Of a DNA stretch of 64,000 nucleotides, positions 11,546 to 24,212 are shown one piece after another (the stretch's first letter is position 1; every line of letters starts with the position of its first letter). The stretch comes from Calonectria ilicicola (Eukaryota; Ascomycota; Sordariomycetes; Hypocreales; Nectriaceae). The position numbers and the translations under genes were made by a program. The DNA is taken from assembly GCA_020809705.1 (NCBI GenBank), contig CP085825.1:5704001-5768000 (forward strand). The letters are read 5' to 3'. The notes beneath the pieces are model-generated. The model was not told the DNA's origin. It ran no database searches and was given only the letters and a program-made list of their open reading frames with translations.

Positions 11546-13118
11546 CTAACAAGTTTCTACAGCCGCGGTCTTGACGCCCCGAAATGCATCATCAACCATC
11601 AGGAAACCCCATTCGCCGCGAGTAGTGGGCGAAATGTCGTCGTATCCGTTGGGAGTGGAGGGTCCAAGATGGGATGCGTCTGGGCTGAGAAGATCGGGGG
11701 ACATGATGGCAGGGCTCATGAGCGGCGTGCTCAGGACCTGGTCAATGGTGCCGTTGTTCCCTGTGTGCCACGGGTGCATGGTAAAGAGCAATCGATCTGT
11801 GGGGCGAGCTGTCCGGTCGCCATCCTCCTCATCAGCATCGTCCTCCTTGGGAAGCCTTATCTCAGGTTTCCGCAGCTTGGAGCCAAAGTTGGTTTGAAGC
11901 TTGAGGAGGGGCTTGGGCGACGGTGTTTCAACCGTCGTTAAAGCAATGCCAATCACGCCCATCTCGACCTTTTCGTCGGCCATGTCAATCTCGTCCTCGC
12001 TATCGTCATCGTCATCATCGAACTCGAACTCGCTGGAGGGTTTGATAGCCGGCTCGACGAAGCTCGGCATGCCCGAGATGGCACCGAGTTGCTCTACACC
12101 ACCATATGCCCGTCGGTACATGAGGTCCAGGTCGACGAGGGACGAGGTGGAGACGTTCAGCCAGTCGTATGACCGGAGGATATCCGCCTTGGAGACCTTG
12201 CGTCCATTGTTGGCCAGAATGTAACGGCGGAGTTCGTCGACGGCGTCTTCGAGTCGGAGGGGGGACTTTGTCTTGGAGTAACTGGAGAGGGCGCTCTTGA
12301 GGCTGTATAAGTGGTCAAGGGCTAGGAGGGTCAAGCCCTCGGATGAGAAAAGGACCTCGTTCTGGAGAATGGACAACTGAACGAGCGGGCTTGTTAGGCC
12401 ACATGCAGACGGGCTAAGCGCAGGGGAGAGCCACTCGGGCCTAAGTTGTGTCAGTTCATGTACAATGGAGACGTTTACCAACCGGCACTTACCCAAGACG
12501 AAACCTCTTCTCGGCCTTTTCGAGAGTGGATTGAAGAACACGCTTCGCCTTCATGGGCATCTCGCTGCCATGAATCAAACGCATGCCAAATGTACCCGAG
12601 GCCATGATGGAGCTCATTGTGTCGGTCGTGGTAGTCGAAGCAGTGCAGGGCGTCATGGGAGGAGGGGAAAGAGGAGTCGCGGGAGTGGCAGGAGTCAAGG
12701 GCCATCGTCTATAGTTGGGCACCTCGACAATTTGGGGCGAGAATGTGGGTGAAGCCATGCCAAGGCGCGAAAACTCCATCGACTTCTTTGGTGTTGGCCC
12801 ATTGTACGAACCACCGGATCGAACCAACTGCTTCAGAGCCGACACGGGACCGGAGGAGAGCTGTGATCGCAGGCTTGGCGAGTAAGTGGCGGATGCTGGA
12901 GTTGTCGGGGTCAACAGGCCCGGGGAGCCCTTTGGAGGCAAGGCGTTGGGGATCTGAAAGTCACGGCGAGCGACGACGAGGGTCAGGTGGAGAGACTTGC
13001 GGGCGAGGCGAGACGAAGTCCATTCGAGGGCGGGGAGGACGTGAGGAGGGAGATGGTGAGCGTCAAGAATAGAGGTGCCGGCCTCGAGGGGGGAGGATAT
13101 TCTGTCCTTGAGCGACAT
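11546..13118 (-). CDS. conserved fungal protein of unknown function
   Basis: Two exons: 12493-13118 and 11546-12440, with a 52-nt intron (GTAAGT...CTTAG); 506 residues. I do not recognise a named family with confidence, although the sequence looks typical of a conserved Pezizomycotina protein. It begins MSLKDRISSPLEAG, continues through a Pro/Ser/Thr-rich segment with many SP/TP sites, and has a helical region around the splice junction (residues 185-310). After that come an acidic run (FEFDDDDDDSEDEID) and a disordered tail ending FLMVDDAFRGVKTAAVETC. No signal peptide, membrane segment or catalytic motif is visible. The frame stays open upstream for 34 codons, but that part is a Leu-rich translation of a simple CT-rich leader, so I did not include it. 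Confidence 0.8.
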
Positions 13119-13489
13119 GTTGATAGCGGTGATAAGGACAGTGGTGGACAATAACAATAACAAGAACAGCAACACCAACAACAAAACAAGCAATTGAGCC
13201 AAGAAAGAAGGAAAGAACACAAGTTCCAGCTTTGTTTTTAAGAGTTGCCCTGCAGCCCTGGTACCTCTTTAGCGTCCTCGCGCTGGGTAGTTCCAGACTC
13301 CGAACTCTGCCTTGTTGTTGGTTCAAGTCTGTCCTGACGCAAGGCGATGAAAGAGGCTTGGGGGGGGGGAGGAAGTAGGGCTGTGTTATATCAAGAATGT
13401 CGGGACGAGGATGAAACTCGAGGGGACCCAAAAATAAAACAATTAGGCGAGTGTTGAAACTTGACAGCCGGCCAGGGGGGCATGCAGAC

Positions 13490-13516
13490 GAGTGAGTGAG
13501 TGAGTGAGTGAGTGAG
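13490..13516. repeat. GAGT tetranucleotide microsatellite
   Basis: An uninterrupted run of the 4-nt unit GAGT covers 27 nt. It lies in the presumed leader or promoter of the unknown-function gene that starts at 13118. Confidence 0.95.
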
Positions 13517-14159
13517 GAAGTGGGCGAGTTGGTTAGTGAGTCGAGAGTGATGGGGCCTGCAGTTCTGCGGCGCTGATGTTTGGGAGGCGGGAGGAGACTA
13601 TTCAGGATTACAGCAAGGCGGGCACAGGGGGGTACTTCTACGCACACAAGATGAAACATGACGGACAGCACAGAATGGGATTAGAGACGAAACGTGACGG
13701 AGCAGGTATGCCTTAGCCGGGGTGAGCGCGAGGGCCGCGGGCAAGGGAAAAAGAGGAAAAGGTGGACGGTGGACGGTGTGGTAGTGGTGGTGAGTTGCAG
13801 TCGTCTAAGTGGCCGGCGGATGGCAGCCAAACGATATGCACGACAGACACAACTTCTCAGCAGTCGGGTCGGGTTGGTGGGGCCCGCCCGGACGAGACGA
13901 CGAGAAGCGCAGCCAACAACGAACCGGCGAGCGAGTGAGGACGAGCGAGGACGACTGAGGGGAAACGCCTTGTGCAGCGGCGGGGAGCTCGCAAAGGGCC
14001 CTGAGTGGCCGCGGGCCAGGGTGCGGGCGCCTAACATGCAGCATGCAGCAGTGGTTAGCTCTATCACAGGTCCAACGGGGAGGAGTCCAGTGGGGGGGGG
14101 GAAAGTGGGGTGCTATTTTTGGCCACGGCGTCTGTTTTCTGTTGGTTCGCGCTGTCATT

Positions 14160-14900
14160 GGCTCTCGTCCCTCGTCCCTCGTCCCCTCCCCCTCCCCGCG
14201 CGGAAGCCAGTCCCCTAGTTTACGCTACGTCCATCTTTTCTTTTATTTTATTTTTAGCCGTTGTCGCCGCCACTACCACTAACTACCCTTAACCCTCTCT
14301 ACCTCTCTCACTGTGAGCACACACACACACGCGCGCGATGCGATGCGCTGTGATGTGATGTGATGTGATGTGATTGCGATATCCACGTCGTCGACGTCTA
14401 TATGTGCGCCCCATGCCATATTTTTCTTTTTTATTCTTTCCCCTGCGTGCTATTATTGCCTTCTCTTCCAGGTCTCTGTCTCCGGGTTTCCCTAAATTAG
14501 CTCTCACTTCTAATAAACGCTTCTATTTTCAATCCTCCCATTCCCAAACAATCATTAGTATTACCATTGCACTTACATGTACACTTAGACCTTAATTTAT
14601 TTTTTTTCCCGGTTCCCGCACCCAAAGTAGCTACTCCCCTGCTCCTGTGCCTGTTTCACGCCCAGATGGATCTACAGATCTCCCACCCTTCTCCACCCCT
14701 AAAGTCCCCAATTTGTCCTTGCCGCCACACGCTCTTCACCTCTTCTTCTGTTTCTGCGTCTACGTCTGCTTCCTCTTTTCATTCTCCCTTCTCCTTTGCC
14801 GCCCACTTCCACCTCCCCACTCCCTACTCTACACCGTTTGCCACTCCCTGTTCCAGCTCCAGCTGTCCCCGTTTATGCGTAAAAGAAAGACTCCTTGAAT
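14160..14900 (+). promoter_or_regulatory. CT-rich, promoter/leader-like tract with no gene after it
   Basis: For about 700 nt the + strand is dominated by C and T, with stretches such as TCGTCCCTCGTCCCCTCC. In filamentous fungi such pyrimidine tracts mark the core promoter and 5' leader of well-expressed genes on the same strand. Downstream to 16019 I find no protein-like frame. It may lead a noncoding or strongly spliced transcript that I cannot resolve. Strand asymmetry is visible directly; the role is inference. Confidence 0.35.
14350..14374. repeat. GTGAT pentanucleotide microsatellite
   Basis: Five perfect tandem copies of a 5-nt unit, just after an alternating CA/CG stretch (14318-14338), inside the intergenic region with switching strand bias. 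Confidence 0.95.
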
Positions 14901-16019
14901 CTACCGCCCGCGCCCCCCCCCGGGACCCTGTAAGCCAGTCAGCGGGGACTACCTACCTATCGAGATGCATTGCATTGCCGTTGACTCTGACAGGAGCCGG
15001 AATCCGTTGCCATATGCTACTTTTTATAGCACAAAGCCCCTGCTCAGAAACACTGTCATCCATTTCCAATTTCCAAACACTCAATCTCATCATCTCCTGG
15101 TTTCCCCTGCAATGTCCGGTCTTGTTTCTTGTCCAGAGATTCTCTCGACCAAGTTGGTTACTAAAGATAGCATCCCGTAAGCGCCAGCACGTATAGTTCG
15201 AGTTATCACGGATACCCAAATACCCCATTACACTGTTTCGTGTTTTCACCTTTAGCATCTTCCTCATTGGCCTGTAGCTATGTGCCTTGGAACATGGCTC
15301 AGAAATAGAACCGGCCATTTCACGCGAAAACCTGTTTCAATACACGCTTTAAACGACAGGAAAAAAGATACCATGCACGTACAGGGCCCTTCTTTCGCCC
15401 AAGGACTAAAAGATAATTTAAAAAAAAAATAAAAAATAAAAGTGCACTCGCCTTTATTACTCAATGCTAAATTTATAACACTCCACCTAGACCATTTTTA
15501 GCTTCGTCATGACGCTCTAGGGTAGCTTTCATATCTGAGGTAAACAATCATCAATCATTCTATCATTACCCTTCCTGTGAGGATTGCCTCGTCTTTTTCT
15601 TCCCTCGGCTAGCAAAGCAATGGTGCCCATTCGCCACATTTTTGCGCGTGAAGCCAAACATCACCTCGAAATTATGTCTCTCACCCTCCTTTGCGAGTGC
15701 CTTGCTTGCCCCTTTGCCTGTGCCCATGCGCCTTCACTCCTGTGCTATGTATGCATCTTGCTCGCAATTTTCACTGAAACAGTCAACTTTCAGCATGTGC
15801 CACTTTCCGATACCTCATAACTGGTCCAAAGCCCTGGTAGCCAGCCCGTAAATTTCATGGGGCAGCCATTTGAAAACCAAATAACCCAATCACACAAAAA
15901 GACACCCCCTTTCCTGACGCCAACGCCCTCCCCTACCCACAATTTCTTTCAGGATTTCGTGCTGTTCTATGCCGGTTCTTTTCCGAAGCATCTCGTCGCT
16001 TCTGTTTGATCGCTTCTTC

Positions 16020-19000
16020 TTAAACTAAATCCACGTCGTTCATTTCGTTGATAGCTTGGATGCTCATCTCTACGACGTCATCAATGTGATCCGATGAGCC
16101 ACAAGAGCCTTCCCATTCTTTTGTCCATCGTTAGTCGTCACGTCAAGTCTGCTGTGATTGTATCTGAGTCGCTGAATGACTGAAACATACCGGACCCTTC
16201 ATCTTCTACATCATCAACAATCAACCTTCTAAGAGGGTCCAAGACTTCTGCAATTTGCGTTAGTCCAATCTGTGCCGCTGCCTTCAACCCTCTTCACTCA
16301 CCACGGTGTGAAACCAAGAACTCCACATCTATTTCCTCTTGAGTCTCAGGGTCTGAGTTTATTAACCCAGTGCATTGTGCTATGACATGCAAGATGCTGC
16401 TCGCTACGTCTCGCCTCAAGTGTGCCCGTCTTCTGACGTGGGTTTCCTGTAGATATAACAGACACAAGAGGCCGATATGCTTGACTGTCTGAATCATTTC
16501 ATCCCTTCTGTCTTCACCGTCTTCCTGGTTAGAAGCACCCAAGAGGATAAATTGGAAAAACTCGCGGCTTAAAAAGTCTTCTGTGGCGGATCGGGTCGCG
16601 ACATCCGGGTATACAAGGAGGTGTGGAACCCACTTCGGCACCAACTTCAGACTAAAGGTGCGAACTGCTGTCGTAAACGCCTCATCTGACCTTTTTAGAT
16701 TTAACGCCGTCCTAAAAAGGTTGACAAAATAGGTGCCTTCAGAATTTTGTAGACTCTTGGCCTGTAAGAATATGTGATGGACCATCTTCGTCGCGCAGTC
16801 GAGCTGTTCTGTGCTTTCGATGTAAACGCTGGCTGCTCTCAAGAATGGGTCCATTGCCTGAGTTGACGTTTCTCCTCGTATACAGCGCTTCAAAGTTCCT
16901 AAAATTTTCGAGTCCATTTGTGAACTTACTCCAATTAGAACGCGAATGATGCCATCCGTGAGCTCATGGGCTTGGTCAATCCCTAGAAGTTTCTCCACAA
17001 ACAGGCTTGATGCATTAGATTCGAAGCCACGGTGGACAATCTCAACTTCTTCGGAGGTCCAGTTGAAGGGCACCTCCATACTCTCTAGCCGTTCTGTTGC
17101 TTCGTCAACAATCGTTTCTGCTCCAAGTTGAGGTTCAAGTTGCTGCATCAAGTGGCTAATAAGTGCAATGATTGCCACATATGACGGTGGTCGCGTGTTG
17201 TTGACCCTGCGCATGACAGCATGGAGCATACGTGTATAGTTTGGAGGCAGGTCCATCATTGGGTCAGCTGCAACAATTTTGAGGATCCTGGTCAGATAAT
17301 CGCCAGCCAGCAGATAGGCAACCTCTCGATTTCCTAGCCTCGAGAACCCCAGGATTGTGGCAAAATACTCGTCCCAGGCTTTGATATGAATGTGAAAATA
17401 TCGCCAAAGGTGGTTAAAGAGGCGGATCGTGTTGGAAATTATGGACATTCCACCGATAGGGCCGAGTTCATTTTCGTCGTCATCCATGTCAGAACCCGAG
17501 AACCGAGACGTGGCTGGATCGTACAGAGAAGGAAATCCATTGGAGATCCTTTCAAGAGCCCATATGAACATTTTGCTAACAAAGAGCCGGACATTGGGGT
17601 CAGGATTTCTCTGGAGCAACGCACGAAAAGCCTCATGACGCTTGTCAAAGTATTTAAAAAGGGAGAGCGCGCATTGAGAACATGCTGTGATGGAATCGCC
17701 AATCAATTTTGAGAAGAGAGGAAAATCTGGGGTATCCTTGGCTCTTGTTATGACCTGGTCAAAATTGCTCATAATTGTTTGCATAGCTAGATCCTTGAGA
17801 TGGTGATGATTAGGCGGAGCAGATACGAGATCATCAGCCTCTTGGTCCAAATCCAAGTCTAAGCTGCTGATATTTCTTTCATAAAGCACCCTGGCTTGAT
17901 TGAAGAGCATCTGAACTAACTTTGAATGGCTCGGGTCGAAGAGGCAATGACGTCGTAGGATTACGGTGTTTTCGCCGAGGATATGCTCTCGAAGATTTTC
18001 TGGGACACTCACTTGCAATGGTCCAGGGGTGCTTAGTTTAGACATTTCCTCCTGCTCTGCCTTGAGAGACGACGCACGTTGATAAAAGAGCATGTATGCG
18101 CTGTATGTTTTATCGTAAAGGACGCCATTGGTGTCATACGGAGGCCGATGGTCAGTGCCACCAAAGGTCGAACTTTCCATTGATGCTGGGTCCCAGGGCG
18201 TAACCAAATCATCGTTAAACTCTACCCAGGTTTGTCGTTCACTAGAAGAGGGACGTTCTCGAATGTAGGAGTAGTAGTGGCCAGATTCGGCTGTGCCTGA
18301 GTGGACCAGAACCCCAACAAGCTCAAAAATGTCCTCTTCATCGTCATTTCCTGGCTGGCTTAGGTGTTCAATTGTGTAAGGTCGCAAATTTACTCGTGCA
18401 GGGAATGAGAAATAATCGTTGATTTTGCTGCGCTGAAGTGTGCGAAGGTTGAAATCGAATCTCTTGAGATGAAATATGACATTGTCCGGGATGTCTTTTA
18501 GGCAGGCCCTATGTGTTGTCAGCTATGAGGATGGTATGCGAAAGAAGAAGAAACGTACCTTTTGATGGCGTCTACATGCCGATCGCACGTGGAACACTTG
18601 TACTTATTGTCTAAAGGAGAGCGAGCATTAGCATCCTGGAATAAAAATATGTTGAGCAATGCTCTTACCTCCTTCCATGATCTCGCCGTCCACATATGCT
18701 TGAAGACTATCCTCCAGTGTGCTTTTCCCCTTGATGTCACACTGTATCGCAGAGAATGGCTCCAAACGCTCTGAAATGTGTTCGCATTCTTTTGACTTCA
18801 CTTGTTGCACAAGCTGACCACCATAGAAGGACCGCAATTCTTTCCTTTCACTGGCGTTGAGAAGCTGACCTTCCCAACGGTCAAACAAGAGGTTATAGAA
18901 TTCATCTACGTCCATTTGATTATGGATATCGATGAGGGTATCGTCGTAGGTTTTGATCGAGTTGACAACGTTGCTGGGGTCAATATACCGGCGATAACTT

Positions 19001-22000
19001 TCCTGCATGTAGCCAAACAATTTCTGAGTGTAGAACAGAAGCTGCTGAGTATCTGCTGCATCCCGAACCTTCGAACTCATAATAAAACGTCGAAAACCAG
19101 TATTCATGAAGAGTTGCGTAAGCAGCGAATTCAGGTAACATGTGTTGGAGAGGTTCTGCAGTCCGACGTAGCCACAAGGTGACCTAAGCGCCTTTGACCT
19201 GTCAAATTGGTATGGAAGCTCATAGAGGTATGGGTCATCCTCATCGTCTGCATAGAACGGCACCAAGGAGTCAAGAGATAAAAGTAGCTCCCGAACCCTT
19301 TCTTTGTCGTGTTTGGCCACACCGAAGACAATATCGACCATTTTAGCTCGTGTTTCAGGGTTGAGCAAAATTTTAGGCACAGGCTGCTCGCTTTCGCTTC
19401 TCTTCTTTGGGTACAAATGTTTCCAAAAGAGATCCTGAGCGAGTGTTTCGGGAAGGGCCGATGATGACGCGATCGAACGGTCTAACTGCAAGCAAAGATA
19501 TAGCAATGACGTTACTCCTTTTGCAAACGAGTCATTAAATCTAGCTTGGCCGATAGCCTCGGTTGAAACATGATCAAGAAGAAGTTGGCTCGTCCTGGAT
19601 GCAAGTTCCGTAGTGTTTAGCAACTCTGGTGACCTGGCGGTCATTTTAGCAAGTAGCGAATGTGCAAGTGTGAAGATCTCATCACACTGATGTGATAGGC
19701 TGGCGGTCTGAGGTACGAGATCGACTACAATGGTCCAGAAATACTGAGCTAGGGGTGTGCTGATAGGGGTCGCGGAGGAGCTGGTTGAGAAGACCTGACC
19801 AGTAGCATAGTTGTCCTCAATGAGCTGAGCCGTTATTGCTCTGACACCAGGTCGGCTATCAGCAAGCAGCATTCTCTGTATCATTAAAGAGAAGCTGGGT
19901 ATATTTGAAAGCTTCTCCCAAAATTCGGCGTCAAGGTAACTGAGCCGCAGGATTGCATCAAGAGTGACAGCAATAAGTGGGACTGGTGCCTCGTCTGGCT
20001 GCTCTGCTGCGCTGGAGAGAATCTCTACCAGTCGACTAGGGGTTGGAACCATCACATCGCCGGCTTTTAAGGAGCCTTTGGGCATATTAAGTCCTGTATT
20101 TGGGTTAATATAAGTTCGACTAGCATCCGCAATAACTTACTGTCTAAAAAGCACAAAAATGCCTTTACCAGCGAGTGGGTTAAATTTAGCGTCAAACCGA
20201 CGGAAGCTCGATCCAGTACCTCCTCATCAGATAATGCCTGCACAATTAGTGATATCGAAGTCTTCACTGCTTGGGTGTACCTGGACGACTGGGACATTTC
20301 ATCTTCAGTGGCATTCTCTGTTGTCACCTTCTCATTCAAAGCGGCCTCAGTGTATTGAAGCAATGCATGAACCGCATAAAGCGACTTGAATGGTTGTCCA
20401 GGAGGAAACACATCTCGATACGAGGTGATGTTGCCATTGATTGATTTCAAAATGTGACCAGCTGTTGGAAGTTTGACGAGGAAATGATAAATCTTGAAGG
20501 GTCAGTACGCTCTCTTAACAATAAATAATTCATTGCTTACCTCTTGCGCCAGTCGTTCCTCCATGCTCAAATATTCCCACATCTCATCAAAATGGGCAGA
20601 AATCTCCACTTCAAGTGGCGACGCTCCGGGTTTGACTGGTGTAGTGTGAGAAGGACCATCATCTTCGCGTTTTACCAGAATAAGGCCATCGTGAACGCAT
20701 AAGTCCTCCAAGGATTTGCAAATTTCACGTTCAGTCGGCAAAAATGGTCGACCACGATAATATATACGGTAATTTTCAAACCCGGTCTCTTGCCGTAGGC
20801 TCGCGAGCAGAGAGGCTGCTGTATTGAGTTTTCCAATGCTGAGTGGCTTTACTTCAGTTTGATTGTTGCCATCAAATGACTGGTATTTGAGCTCAGCAGA
20901 ATCCCCTTCTACTTGTGACGGGGCTTGGGAAATTAGTGTTCGGAGGTCAGGTGCTGAAAACAGTGGTTTTGACTGGTGGGCTTCTAGGAAAAATCTTAGA
21001 AACTTCAGTGTCCGGGTGAATATGCGTTCCTGTTCTTGGACTTGTTCATCAGTAGCGACTATTACCATCGGCTCGTCATCGCCACTTGTGGTCCCATCGC
21101 TAGAAGCCTTGATTTTGTTTGCAGCTTCTTTCAGCTGTCGCAGACATCGGTTGACTAATGCAAGATGAATGAGTCGTGTTCGGTGGAGCGAATTTGTTGC
21201 GATATGTCTGCTTTCAATGTACACATCGAGAGCCAGAGTCCGAACTGATTGATCGACTAGACTTAGATCATCGGCTTCTAAGATTAACCGCCAAAGATCC
21301 TCAATACCACTGCTTGCCACCATCTCTTGGTCGTCCAGAATAAGGTCACCCATTTCATTGAGTCGAGGTAATACCCCGCTCCGTACAAACTCAAGCATAC
21401 CATCGCAAAAGCACGAACGAGGTAAGCTTGGTAAATATTGCGATAGGCAGATTTGAAGAAATGGGTTTTGCAATGATGAATGCTTGGCTGTGTTGAGGAT
21501 GCTCCAGCCTGCCCGCCTGTCCTCAAGACATGATGATTGTGGCCCTACCAACATTGCCCAGAGTTTGGTTCCAAGTTCCCCCTGAAGGGATTGGGGTTCA
21601 AGTTGAAGGACGTGGAGAATAAATTCCCTGCGTGGCTGATTTGTAGCCCCAAAAAGTACGGCAGGAACACCCGCAGCACGACCTGCTTCGATGGCGTGCT
21701 CCAGCTCGTCCACGATGAGCTTTGGTAGACCATGCTTCTCTACTAGCACGCGCACCTCTGCTATCACTGCGGGTCTAATCGCAATAGAGAGACACCATAA
21801 GCTGCCTAATGTGGTGGCAGATTTCTTGGCAATATCGTCGATACAACTCTGATATAACTGCTGACGGCCCTCAGGATCGGGACCATATGTTAGAAGCTCC
21901 TTAAACTTTTGCATGGCGGCATGCTGCATCTCTGGGTGCGCGACTTGGCAACCGGTGCCACAGATTGAAGCCTCTCGAAGGAGCCGCACGCATAGATCGA

Positions 22001-24212
22001 AGGGATGAAAGCTAAGAGGGAGTCGATCCGTAGTGGACCTACCAATAAGATGACGGATGACACTCTCCCAAAGACTCCGAATCGCCGGAGTGAAGCCCTC
22101 AATCGGCAGCGTCTGCAGTTTCCCACAAAGACCCAAAAGTCCATTGTAATCAAACAAGTTTATAATGGAGGTGATCATGCGAGTGAGTGCATCGGCTATT
22201 CGGGGGTCTTGGCTTGATGTGATACCTTGCCATAGTAGATTGGTATGCTCTTCATGATACATTTTGGTTACAACCAAGAAGCCAATAATGTTCGCACTCT
22301 CAACGATGATCTCGGGATGGCAGTTCGGTCCCAAAATGTACTCGATCAATTGGGTACGCAACAGATATTTTGCAAGATGACTGAGATAGGCGGTACTACC
22401 TTCTTCACCAGCATCGCAATGGCGTTTCCAACACGCTACAAGGTCGTTGCACATGGTCGTGACACCCATAACTCGAAGTTGCATTTGGCTGGATTGGATA
22501 AGTTTCGTCAAGAGATCGAACCGGTTTTCGCAGACAATGGCTTCGACTGTGTATCTCTGAGGAACATCTGGGTAAGACTTTCGATGATTGACAAGCGTTT
22601 CAGTTGCACTTTGGTGACTGCATTGAAGACTCAACCTAAGAATATCAGACAAAGCTTGGACCCCGCAGGTGAGGCTCTCGCTATTCAACTGGGTGGCATG
22701 TTTTTCGATCATGGACGACAGGGTATCGGAGACCAGATTATGCAGCTGATGCCCTGCTTCTAGCCGTTGCTTAGTTGTGGCTAGGCCTTGTGGAGCGTAC
22801 AGAATCATCGTTGACTCTGTCAAAATATCGGCAGCAATTTGGCATATAGGGGCAAGGTTATCAGTTAACCTGGGAAATGCTGGCAAAATGTCTACTAAAC
22901 CTGTAGCCAATTGTAAAAGGCATTTGAGGCCACCGCCCTGGCTGTCTTGAAACTCCTTAATGAGATACGATGCCTCATCCGATCGTGGCAAGGGGACATC
23001 GGCCTCTTGGATTTGTTCAGCGCTGAGTCGTTGACGAGTTAGCGTGTGGAGTGGTTGAAGAAACCACGGAGAGAGCATATCGGGGCTGCGGCGATCTTGA
23101 TCCGATTGAGTTAACACAGATTCTTGAACCATGTGATCATCAAAAGTGATAAACCATGCAGCGAGTTTTGCAAACCCGGCGTAAAGATCCATGACGACAC
23201 CGCGCAATGCAGGTGATTTTAACACAGGTGGCCTGGAACAGTTAACTTTGCTAATTCTGTCAGTGGCAAAAATAACATACTTTCGACATGTTAATGCTCC
23301 AATGATCTCTGGGAAGGCCTGCCAAAAGCCCCGGTTCAAACGGCACGAATCCAAGACTGACTGTCGATCGGCATCTTTGATATATCTAAGATATTGCTCG
23401 ATCCATTGCTGAATATTATCAAGAACGCTTTCATCGATGGGAGATTCTGCATTGTTGGTAAATTGTAAATCCATGACAAGTCGGGGGGGGGGGGGGGAAG
23501 CCTCACGAGTTGCAATATATTGTGTGAGTCGATGCACGGTCTCAACAAGATTCTCATCTCCATCGTTGAACGGGAACTCTCGGATAGGGTCAATTAAAAC
23601 CAAGTCCTCTCCAACAATCGACATTCCTGTGCTGTGCCGGTCTGATACCATATCTTCGTCTGACTGAACCGTAATGATCTCGATCGGTGGGCTCGCTGAG
23701 GAAGACGGAGATTCCTGCGGGGTACCCAAATTTTGGACAGGAGCAGGCACCTTGTCAGCCTCGGCATTTTCGACGCTCGTTCTAAGGTTACCAGGTAAAG
23801 CGCACGGGACTGCATCGTGAGTACTGGGCGAAGGTGATGTAGAGGAGGAAGTTGTGGCGTCGTCTATGGGAGCGTTGCGGAGGTTTATCGTGACCATGCT
23901 GGACGGCGGCGCAGTGTGGGGTTCCCTTGACGTGCAGCGCTGCTCGGGGGTATGAGGAGTAAATAGTTGGTCATCTTCTGGCGGCGGCGCGCAGTCAGAG
24001 GATTCGGGCTCGCCTTCGAGAGTTGTGGAGCTGGAGGATTCGTGAATAGGGTTCATAGTATCGAGGGAAGTGGCTGGCGAGCCCGAGAGGGAGGTGCGCC
24101 GTCGTTTTCGTGAAGATATGTCGCCGTCATCAAAGGGGTTCGGCCGTGTCGAGCTTGGCTCAGCGGAAGCGGCGCGATCTGGATGGTCCGGGGGTCTCGA
24201 AGCAAGGTCCAT
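16020..24212 (-). CDS. large ubiquitin-specific protease (USP34/FAF-like)
   Basis: Eight exons: 23281-24212, 20541-23232, 20141-20492, 18669-20093, 18559-18610, 16302-18508, 16191-16247 and 16020-16117; 2604 residues. It is a cysteine protease that removes ubiquitin from proteins. The catalytic domain spans about residues 1635-2010, with the Cys box GLQNLSNTCYLNS (Cys about 1644), a zinc-type CSTC pair in the 52-nt exon, and the His box SGTAESGHYYSYI (His about 1894) followed by WVEFNDDLVTPWD. The N-terminal 1600 residues are a disordered Ser/Pro-rich start (MDLASRPPDHPDRAA) followed by a long helical-repeat region; the C-terminal 600 residues are also helical. This layout matches the USP34/USP9X-like group found in filamentous fungi. 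Introns are 48-88 nt; the first, 23233-23280, is a multiple of three without a stop. A C15 run (read on the minus strand) lies in exon 1. Confidence 0.93.

Larger units (their letters stand above)
13119..16019. other. 2.9-kb intergenic region with leader-like strand asymmetry
   Basis: The left half (13119 to about 13800) is purine-rich on the + strand, as expected for the CT-rich leader of the leftward unknown-function gene. From about 14160 the bias flips and the + strand becomes strongly CT-rich to about 14900, which looks like the leader of a rightward gene, but no convincing coding frame follows. Two simple repeats lie inside (13490-13516 and 14350-14374). The right end holds the 3' UTR of the ubiquitin protease. 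Confidence 0.5.

Noticed and set aside
12816..12828. B-box-like sequence on the minus strand
   Set aside because: Lies inside the coding exon of the 506-residue protein and has no accompanying A-box.
13119..13220. 34-residue hydrophobic N-terminal extension of the 506-residue protein
   Set aside because: It is a translation of simple TTG-type repeats in the leader. The conserved-looking start is MSLKDRISS at 13118.
13490..13516. Tandem short repeats considered as a CRISPR-like array
   Set aside because: Simple microsatellite of 4-nt units without spacers; the genome is eukaryotic.
14567..15196. 209-codon open frame, plus strand
   Set aside because: It translates a CT-rich leader-like tract into Ser/Pro/Phe-rich sequence. 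Starts and composition are not gene-like.
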